Shown: piece by piece, positions 56,372-64,000 of the stretch
How positions within the stretch are numbered: position 1 is the first letter of the stretch
Layout of the letters: each line of letters starts with the position of its first letter
NCBI GenBank assembly: GCA_027563935.2
Contig: CM050450.1
Location: forward strand, 30,119,439 to 30,183,438
From: Costus lasius
Lineage: Eukaryota; Streptophyta; Magnoliopsida; Zingiberales; Costaceae
Direction of reading: 5' to 3'
DNA length: 64,000 bases
Notes under the pieces: generated by a model
The model's input: the letters and a program-made list of their open reading frames with translations, nothing else
What the model was told of the DNA's origin: nothing
The model's database searches: none
Made by a program: the position numbers and the translations under genes

Positions 56372-58021
56372 TGAAAGGAAACCTAGGTCACATGCGCATT
56401 CAAAAATTATGCAGCAGCGGAAATACTAGGTTTCAAAGATCGCATGACTTAAAACATATGATCAACCTTGAAAGGATAGGTTAGAGCATTACCATTGCCA
56501 TGCTTTGAGTGGCGGCTTGGAAGAAGAAAGGGGCAAGTGCCTCTTCTCCAAAAGTGTCACACACAAGATGAGGTTTGCTTCTTCCTTGTGCTCCTTGTGC
56601 TAGCAAAGACACCATGGAGTCTTTGATCGTGTCTTGGAGAGGAGATGTGCGCCCTTGGGTAGGTTTTTCTTTTTAACTTCTTCCCTTGCGTGAAGATGAA
56701 GAAGATGCGAGAGGAGGAAGAGAGAAGAAGGGGTTTCAAAACCGTTGTCTCCAAAAAGGAAAGATTCGGCCACCAAATATGGTAAGAACCGAATTGTAAC
56801 TCCCTTCTTAACTCCCCATGAAGCCATCGAAAACTCCTCTTCAATTAAACCATGCCTTCACTAAGTGAACCGGTTCAATCCCAATTTGGTTCAAGCACCA
56901 AATCGAACCAGCCCTGGTTAAGATCTCTCTGAACCAAGTGGCTCAAGATCTAACCACACATCTCATTGAACCTCTTGATCTTTACGATCAAGCATCAATT
57001 CTCCCGATCGAAGCTTACCGATCATATGCCCTAATCAATTAAACATGATTAGACTAGATCTCACTTCCAATCAGAGTTTAAATTGCTTTAAACTGAACTA
57101 GAATAATTCCAATCCACACGATCTGACATAAGTAAGCCATATCATCAAATTGTGCGACCCTAAGGGTTTCCGTCATTGTCGGTAACGATAACTTACGTTA
57201 TCACGATCAGAGAGGGGTATCTAGCAACACATCACTGTCTCCCGATATGAAGGAAAGAGTCTTCCAAGACTACTCCCAAAACATAGCACAAGTGTGAATT
57301 TAATTCACTTGGCATACATATTTCCCTTTGCCACTGGATGTTCTCGTTGGACAAGCGTGTCAAGCCTGTGATTCCAACATGATGAAAATGGTTAGATCAG
57401 ATGATAATAGTCATCTGGGTATGGTCATACACATTCTCAACCATCCCATCCTAGGGCCCATTAGAACATCACACTCCAACTAGGAGAGGCAATCCTATAT
57501 CTATCACTAGTGCCCCTAACATGACTCATGCTCACTATCCAAGATAGTCTTTAACCATTATCTTTCAAATGATATTGAACTACCTCAAGATAATGCCAAT
57601 CATCACTTAGAGACACAAGTGATCTCAAGTCAGAGGGAATATGCCACTTGCTTGCATATAAGGATTTATTCACATTGTGACAAACAATTGAATATCCTAA
57701 GTAGGGTCAGTCCAGTACATCCAATGCACCTATGTGTCTAAATCTTATTCCATGCTCGAAGCATCCTATAAGATTAGATCACATATTAGTCTCAATCATA
57801 TCAAGGCTGTCTCATATTCACCGAGATATCTCGACTAAGGACATTACTGAATGTCAGCTAAGCTGAACATCATTGAGACATTACTCAGATGTATACATAC
57901 AGCAGCAGATAATGTAACAATCTGAATAACAACAATTGCCTTTATAAAAACATATAGTTTATACATGATACTGTAATTAATCCAAGGCCTCAAACATTAG
58001 CCTTAAGGGCATACCCCAACA
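56372..58021 (-). repeat. 5' LTR of copia B
   Basis: It is the 1,650-bp partner of 39,814-41,463 with ACCTAGGT at 56,381-56,388. Both LTRs have equal length, so all differences noted are substitutions. Confidence 0.95.
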
Positions 58022-58059
58022 GAGGGGAGTTAGGCTCCCAAGTTCTCTTGCTAACAAGA

Positions 58060-60264
58060 TGTTGGTGTATATGCACTCCAGACCAATGTATGGACATGGT
58101 CAGGCATTGTTTGAATGTACTTTGATAGAATTATTATTCTTTATAGAGGCATGGTCGTTATTATGCAGACTTCTCTACCTGCGTTGATGTATTGAGTTGC
58201 ATATATAATGTCCCAGGAGTTTGGATTGGATCTATCCTCATAAGCTATCCCCAGACAAGGTACCATAGCAGATATGGGACAGCTTTGGTACATGTGAGAC
58301 TAGTGTATGGGCTGGTTAGGTGCGGGGCACAGTAACGCAGACATACAGGTGCATTGGATGCACTGGAGTGATCCACCATGAGGATTGACTTGTCTAGTCA
58401 ACAAGTCAATCTCACATGCCAGAGGTTTGCATTGATCCTTAGACTTGAGGTATTCATGTCTAGATTTGATGATGGATATTCTTTGATACAGTCTTACGTC
58501 TCTCCGTAATTGGGGGACCAAAACGACTGTCATTGGGCATGTCATAAGTCACATAGAGACATGGATGACCAATAGTAGGATTTGCCCCTTCCTTATTGGA
58601 AGCATGATATCCACTCGGGGGGCGCCCCACCTTATTGGTGCATGACAGGAATGTGTGGCCACATTTGTTGAGTCATGACCAATGCATTGGATTGATAAAC
58701 TTGAAACTAATCCAATGGCAGGATATCAGTTTGGGCAAAGGGATCTATAATGCAATGGGAATCCTCGTTGCTTGTTAGGAGTTGTTGCCATAATGACTTA
58801 AGTCCTATGACATGGGTAGTAGTGATGTGTTGCTAGATACCCCTCACTACTTATGATGTTTACATCATTGCCATCGTCATATGGATCCTACGGGGTCACA
58901 TGCAATAGACTCTTGACGTTGCTTTAATCAGAAGCCTTAGGATCAAGTTATTGAATAACTTGGATCCATTTGGAAGATTTCATCAGCGCCAATGGGCCTG
59001 ATGAGTTGGAAGAAAGTTATTGGAGCCAAACTTCATTGGCAGGTTGACCCGAAATTGACCTTAATTGGTCACATTTGGATTAGGGTTGCATTGGATTAGA
59101 TCCAATGGCTTAATCAACCCATGCAATGAAGTTTGGGCAAACTCATTATCCAATGAGGCCCAATAATAAGTTGTCATGAAGAGATTAGAGGCTAAAAGGG
59201 CATAATGGAGAGAAATCTCACCCCATTGGCGCCTAGGGGCATAATGGGGTGAGGGAGGCGCCTTTGCTTCATTATGGAAGTAAAGGGCGCCTAGCCCTTC
59301 TTCCTAGGATGGAATGCATGCCTTTAAGGCATCTCTTGGGCTGATATGGCTATAGGGAAAATAAGGATAGGTTGAATGAGGTTTATGGAAAAGTCTTGGA
59401 GACTTTCATTGCCACAAACCCCCTTCATCCTAGCCGCCCTCTTGGCATGATCTTGGCCCTCCCTAAACCACCTCTTGACCTTATAAATAAGACCCTAGCT
59501 ACCCCCTCTAAAATGTTAACTCCTTAGAGGCGTGAAGACACATAGAGAGGTGTGAGCAAGGGCAAAGGGTGACAACTTGAAGGTGGCGCAACCCTTCTTC
59601 CTCCTTGAAGCCGCAAGCCTTCTTCTCCTTCTTCACCTCTTGACGTAACTTGGAGAAGGGCTTGGTGGTGACATCTCTTGGAGAGAATTGGAAGCTTAGG
59701 GTGGTGACAACTTGAGAGCTTGGAGCACTCCTTCTTCATCAAGGAGCGCAATCTCCTTCTTCCTTGGAACCGCAAGTTCTTCTTCTTCTCCCTCTCTTCT
59801 TGGCGCAAGGACTCTTATTGCTTGGTGGCATCTCCTTGCCACAAGTCCTCTTCGTTCCTTGGCCATAGGCGCACCTTGCTTGAAGGTGGCGCATGCAAAG
59901 AAGAAGAAGGAAGTACTTGGCGCATCATCCTCTTCCTCATCTCTTCTTGGCGCTTCTACCTTGGAGGTGGCGCAAGATTTGAAGAGAGTGATAAGGCTTG
60001 ATTCTCTTCCCGAGGCTAGCACCAAGCATGGAAGGGAGCAACGATCAAGGAGTCAACGCATGGATACTTGTAGAGGGCGAGCACTTGATCGTCTTCAACA
60101 TGTCTTCGGCAACTAGACAAGCAAAAGAGGTACATCTCTAACACATCCTTGTGTCTTTTCTCTCGCATGGATCCTTGGGACCGGAATATGTTTCGGGTGT
60201 AATGGTTCTTTCGCTGCGTCCTGGGACTGCAAAAATTTTAAATTACACCCAGTATTCCCTAACA
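58060..60264 (+). repeat. 5' LTR of element H
   Basis: It starts TGTTGGTGTATATGC and ends TTCCCTAACA, about 2.2 kb. A TATA box is at 59,481. The leader beyond about 59,515 is rich in CTTCTTCC and GGCGCA repeats. Frames up to 134 codons on both strands in 59,520-60,120 arise from these repeats. The earlier half matches the fragment at 16,220-17,804. Confidence 0.75.
59481..59490 (+). promoter_or_regulatory. TATA box of the H LTR
   Basis: TTATAAATAA is followed about 35 bases later by the start of a long CT-rich transcribed-looking region, in the sense direction of the element. Confidence 0.6.
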
Positions 60265-60265
60265 G

Positions 60266-60277
60266 TGTTATCAGAGC
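60266..60277 (+). other. PBS of element H
   Basis: TGTTATCAGAGC is one change from TGGTATCAGAGC (initiator tRNA-Met) and lies one base from the LTR end. Confidence 0.8.
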
Positions 60278-61762
60278 TACTTGCGAGAAACACAAGGTGT
60301 ATGTTTGCTTGTATGAAAAATTTTTGAAAAATTTTTCTTCTATCCATGCGCGTTTTACGTAGAAAGTGTTTTTTCATCTAAACCTCTCTTTTGAATTTAT
60401 GGCCGAAATTTGATTTTGTTTCATGTTTGATTTAAGACCGAAGGCGCACGTAGTTTTGTCAAGTAGGACGGGCATTGTGTCTTCGGACTGGCTGGGTCTC
60501 TTGATCTGACAAAACTGCCAGCCGATAGGGTCTATGAAATCATCATGGAACTTGATCTAAATTTTGGCATAAATTTGGTTAAGAGAGTGCTTTGGATGAT
60601 GTTGGCGCATAAGGTGCTAAAATTTGATTTTTCCGGATTTTCAAATTTTACATGCGCCACTTGATTGGGTTGATATGGTCATAGCGAGTGCCCTCCTGTG
60701 TTGTGATGTGGAAGCATGTTTCCACTTGTGATGAATGCTTGTAAAATCTCTTTCCACCTGCGTGTGGTTCTCTCCCTATCTTGTTGTAAAGAATTTTTCA
60801 TCTTGTTTAGAATAGATGTAGAATTATATGATAGGTTAAGGCTTCATCTTGATAACAAGGAGTCTTCTTCAATCGGAATTAGAGTGGCGCCAGCTTTGGA
60901 AGCGTGGTGATGGACTTGCGGCTGAAGGAAGGACACATGCTTTTGGCCTCTGGCATGGGCTGATCTGCTTAAGGGACTCACAACCCTTGGATGCACGATA
61001 ACATGTCACATGGCTCATGACAAGTTATGTGTATGAAAAGGGCTATGACCATATCGACCAAACTAGCATGCCTGTGATGGTTTATTATTTTGTCCATAGC
61101 ATGCCTGTGATGTTTTTCCTTTGGTGCCATAACCATAGGAAAACTGCATGCTAGAAAAGAATAAAACAAACATGCAAAAACTCTCAATACAATATCAAGT
61201 CGATAGCCTTCTAACGCGTAGCCCTCATCAAACTATCGATCGGTGGTGTTGTGAACTGTTTCCCGCCCTCGTAGGACACTCCCACTTATCTTTAGGAGGT
61301 GTGTGGTGACAATGATTTCCCCAGTCCAGTTTTAATCAAGGCGTGCCTTCGCAAGGAAATTTGTTGGCCCTAGGCATAACGGTTAGGACCAGACTTGACT
61401 AGTTTTTCATATGTCACTAACATGATGAATTACTAGAGGCAGCTGTTAAGAGGATAGGGTTCTGTGTTGTATCCAGCCCTCGCTGGACACAGGGTGCCTA
61501 GTCTATCTTAACTAAGAGGAGTTGTGCACGGCACAATTGGCTGGCATGCCTACCTAAGGAAGCATGAGACTCTCTGTGCATCCCAACTCACCCTCGTGAG
61601 TCGCGGAGACCTCATATGAAATTAGGATCCTACTCACTTATTTCCATGTTGAGTTTGAGAGTTCTCAACTTGTTTTGGAAGTAGTGGGAGCATAGCATTT
61701 AATTTAAAGTCCTTGTTAAATGCTTTATCATAGTACTTATTTTACTTATTTGCTTATTGTAG
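60278..61762 (+). other. leader of element H, non-coding
   Basis: About 1.5 kb with no ORF above 70 codons. GCATGCCTGTGATG is repeated near 61,070 and 61,100. Like the dominant copia family, this element has a very long leader. Confidence 0.65.
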
Positions 61763-62314
61763 ATGGCATCTCCTGATCTAAGATTGAAACTTTATAAAAA
61801 TAAATTGGATGGGACAAATTGGACAAATTGGTTCAAAATTTTGTCCAAGATACTGGAACAAGAGAATAAGGTGCATCTTCTTGAAAGACCGCTATCCCAG
61901 CCCAGTGTGTATTTCACTACTGAGTGGGAGTGGAATGTCTATCTTGAACATTGTGAAGATAACGAACAGTACACTGCTCTTGTCTTAGAGTGCATGACCC
62001 CAGAGGTTAGGGTTGAGTGTGATGAGATGGGGATTTCTGATCTTATCATACATCTCAAAGGTCTCTTCACACCATGCTCTATAGACAATGATCAGGAGAG
62101 TTCTGTTGGATCTTCAGAGTGTATGCCTAAATCTGAGAATGACTATGGTTCTGTATCTTCGAAGCTAATACTTCGGAAGACGGGGAATGCATGGGTATTT
62201 CAAAGAGGATTAATGGCCAAGAAGAGCATGACAAAGAAGAAGGGATGTAATCCATCCGCTTCAGGTATTGTGTTACCAAGGTCTTTATGTCTACTTCTTA
62301 TTCATGGGTACTAG
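61763..62314 (+). CDS. short Gag of element H
   Basis: 183 codons. Residues 10-105 align by eye with copia Gag of element A (LDGTNWTNWFKILSKILEQE, later ALVLECMTPEVR and LIIHLKGLF). The rest of Gag up to the zinc knuckle is deleted. The tail reads AKKSMTKKKG, then SASGI, where the frame slips by an indel near 62,270 so that the protease segment is in another frame. It may give a truncated Gag without CCHC motif, or be a relic. Confidence 0.65.
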   Translation: MASPDLRLKLYKNKLDGTNWTNWFKILSKILEQENKVHLLERPLSQPSVYFTTEWEWNVYLEHCEDNEQYTALVLECMTPEVRVECDEMGISDLIIHLKGLFTPCSIDNDQESSVGSSECMPKSENDYGSVSSKLILRKTGNAWVFQRGLMAKKSMTKKKGCNPSASGIVLPRSLCLLLIHGY

Positions 62315-62540
62315 GTACCGCATGTGAGGCTCACATATGTTTTACATGTGTAGGAGCTCAAAAGAAGTAGGACGATTAGGCTTGATGGGATCGACTCTCG
62401 GGTCAGGGACAGAGCATTGGATGCTGCTGTTGATATCATCTCACTGCCTTGAAGACTTTATCTAGAACTTTATGTATCAGCTTATGTATTAGAACATCAT
62501 TCCTTTTGGAAAGGATTTCAGTTTGAAAAAATAAATGATA
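62270..62540 (+). pseudogene. decayed protease region of element H
   Basis: A shifted frame reads YSWVLGTACEAHICFTC, matching ISWVLDTACGVHICSN of element A, but the catalytic Asp is Gly. After a stop another frame gives RLDGIDSRVRDRALDAAVD and then ISLP, parallel to VDLRVGNGARVAAVAVGD in A. Several frame changes show that it is dead. Confidence 0.7.
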
Positions 62541-62564
62541 TTTTATTTAAATAGATGTTCTATT

Positions 62565-64000
62565 TGTTGGGGTATGCCCTTAAGGCTAATGTTTGAGGCC
62601 TTGGGATTCTTTCAGTATCATGTATAAACTCTTATGTTTATAAAGGCAATGGTTGTTATTCAGTTTGTTACATTATCTGCTGCAATATGTATACTTCTGA
62701 ATAATGTCTCAATGCTGTTCAGCTTGGCTGACATGCTGTAATGTCCTTAGTCGAGATATCTTGGTGAACATGAGACAGCCTTGATATGATTGAGACTAAT
62801 ATGTGTTCTAATCTTATAGGATGCTTCGAGCATGGAATAAGATGTAGACTCATGGGTACATTGGATGTACTGGACAGACCCTACTAGGATATTCAATTGC
62901 TTGTCACAATGTGAATAATCCTTGTTTGCAACAAGTGGCACATTTCCTCTGACTTGAGATCACTTGTGTTTCTAAATGATGATTGTCATTGTTTTGAGGT
63001 AGTTCAATATCATTTGAAACATAATGGTTATAGACTATCTTGGATAATGAGCATGAGTCATGTTAGGGCACTAGTGATAGATATAGGATTGCCGTCTCCT
63101 TGTTTGGAGTGTGATGTTCTAAAGGGGCCCCCCTGAATGAGATGATTGAGAAAGTGTATGGCCATACCCAGGTGACTATGTTCATCTGATCTAATCATGC
63201 TCATCATATTGGAGTTACAGGCTTGACACGCTTGTCCAATAAAGAACATCCAGTGGCAAAGGAAGCATGTATGCCTAGTGAAGTGGATTCACACTTGTGC
63301 TGTGGTTTGGGTGTAGTCTTGGAAGACTCTTTTCTTTATATCGGGAGACAGTGATGTGTTGCTAGATACCCCTCACTGATCGTGATAACGTAAGTTATCG
63401 TTACCGACATTTAAAGGAAACCCTTAGGGTCGCACAATTTGATGATATGGCTTACTTAAGTCAGATCGTGTGGACTGAATTGTTTGGGTTCAGTTTAAAG
63501 GGATTTAATCTCTGATTGTAAGTGAGATCTAGTCTGATCATGTTTGATTGATTAGGGCTTGAGATCGGTAAGCTTCGATCGAGAGAATGGATGTTAGATC
63601 GGTGAGATCATGAACATCAAGAGATGAACGGTCAGATCTAGAACCTTAGGGTTTAATTTGATCTGGACCAAAGGCTTGGCTTAATTGGTCTTTGAACCAA
63701 ACCAATTTGAACTGGCTCATCAAGTGAGCGCTTGGTTCAATTGGAGGATGAGTTTCGGAAGGTTCATGAACGCATGAACGCTTGGAGTTAGGGACTTTCT
63801 ATATTTGGAAAGTCGGTTTTCAATTTGAGAAAACGTCTCCACGTTTTGAGTGAAAATGACTCCACTTCGTTTTGTGACATCCTCTCACCTCTTCCTCACG
63901 ACGACTCTCGTGTGTGGAGATAGAACTCACGCCAAGGAAGAGTGGGGCAAGCCTAGTAATCGTCTCTTCATCCCTTCAAGCGATCAAGGATACTTTGGAG
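62565..64000 (+). repeat. LTR of the dominant copia family, forward orientation (copy F), partial
   Basis: It starts TGTTGGGGTATGCCC and runs off the window after 1,436 bases of an expected 1.65-1.72 kb. It is the only forward-strand copy here. The preceding pentamer CTATT (62,560-62,564) is the candidate target duplication. GATAAC/GTTATC repeat at 63,384-63,399. Promoter-side palindrome GACTTTC/GAAAGTC at 63,793-63,814 with core CTATATTTGG, followed by CT-rich text. Whether it is a solo LTR or a full element cannot be decided. Confidence 0.93.

Larger units (their letters stand above)
39814..58021 (-). mobile_element. copia element B, degraded, containing copia C
   Basis: Two 1,650-bp LTRs and a GAGGG duplication (39,809-39,813 and 58,022-58,026) delimit it. 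Removing nested copia C leaves about 9.1 kb, the size of A. Coding capacity is lost by several stops, a frameshift and loss of the start codon. By eye I count about 15 differences between the LTRs, near 1%. Confidence 0.94.
20408..58059 (-). mobile_element. chromovirus-type Ty3/gypsy element G2, split by nested insertions
   Basis: The 3' LTR (20,408-21,868 plus 31,047-31,262), pol, gag, iMet PBS (39,430-39,440) and part of the 5' LTR (39,443-39,813 plus 58,027-58,059) are all on the minus strand in order. Four insertions with matching target-site duplications separate the pieces. Removing the solo LTR at 37,281-39,037 restores a continuous gag frame, strong evidence that the pieces belong to one element. 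The 5' LTR is interrupted again at 58,060 and its end is outside the window. The element is dead: stops and frameshifts lie in gag, RT and the pol tail. Confidence 0.85.
58060..62564 (+). mobile_element. non-autonomous copia-type element H (5' part)
   Basis: A forward-strand LTR, an iMet-like PBS, a long leader, a short gag and a decayed protease stretch are present in order. No integrase or RT appears before copia-family LTR F interrupts at 62,565. It entered G2's 5' LTR. CAAGA at 58,055-58,059 is the candidate target duplication, with its partner outside the window. Confidence 0.75.

Noticed and set aside
59524..60116. Overlapping ORFs of 93-134 codons on both strands
   Set aside because: They lie in the CTTCTTCC/GGCGCA-rich R-U5 part of the H LTR. 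Both strands are equally open, typical of repeats.

Overview
This 64 kb window looks like intergenic, repeat-rich nuclear DNA of a flowering plant. I found no complete host gene, rRNA, tRNA gene or CRISPR array. It holds Ty1/copia and Ty3/gypsy retrotransposons, a non-autonomous Athila-like element and solo LTRs inserted into one another. PBS motifs complementary to plant initiator tRNA-Met, plant chromovirus and copia polyproteins, and telo-box-like CCCTAA motifs point to a plant. I cannot name the species.

Layout. 1-4,100: 5' end of a reverse-strand gypsy-like element (partial ORF, PBS, long LTR-like region with a 42-bp minisatellite). 4,190-4,710: a frameshifted host-gene-like fragment. 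5,082-13,355: Athila-like non-autonomous element with two 1.83-1.86 kb LTRs, an acidic gag-like ORF and arrays of TTACGGTACCGTAA-type palindromes. 13,356-16,219: truncated gypsy element (gag, PBS, LTR). 16,220-17,804: fragment of a second copia-type LTR. 17,805-19,523: solo-type LTR of the dominant copia family (copy E). 19,524-20,407: 3' end of a chromovirus pol and its flank.

From 20,408 to at least 58,059 lies one reverse-strand chromovirus, called G2 here, split by nested insertions with recognisable target-site duplications (TSDs). Copia A (21,869-31,041, TSD ATTAA) is in its 3' LTR. Solo LTR D (33,357-35,040, TSD CTATG) is in its reverse transcriptase. A solo LTR of G2's own family (37,281-39,037, TSD TTTGA) is in its gag. 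Copia B (39,814-58,021, TSD GAGGG) is in its 5' LTR and itself contains copia C (46,728-55,844, TSD CAACT). A non-autonomous copia-type element H (forward strand) starts at 58,060, also in G2's 5' LTR, and is interrupted at 62,565 by another dominant-family LTR (copy F, forward) that runs off the window.

The dominant copia family has 1.65-1.72 kb LTRs, an unusually long leader of 1.8-1.9 kb and one 1,294-residue Gag-PR-INT-RT-RNaseH polyprotein. Copy A has an open polyprotein and near-identical LTRs, so it is recent. Copy C differs by one amber codon. Copy B is degraded. No new host system is evident. The most interesting signals are palindromes kept at fixed LTR positions while their arm sequences change between subfamilies, a conserved leader ORF, a tRNA T-arm-like fold in the leader, and nonsense mutations mostly of C-to-T type in CHG context.
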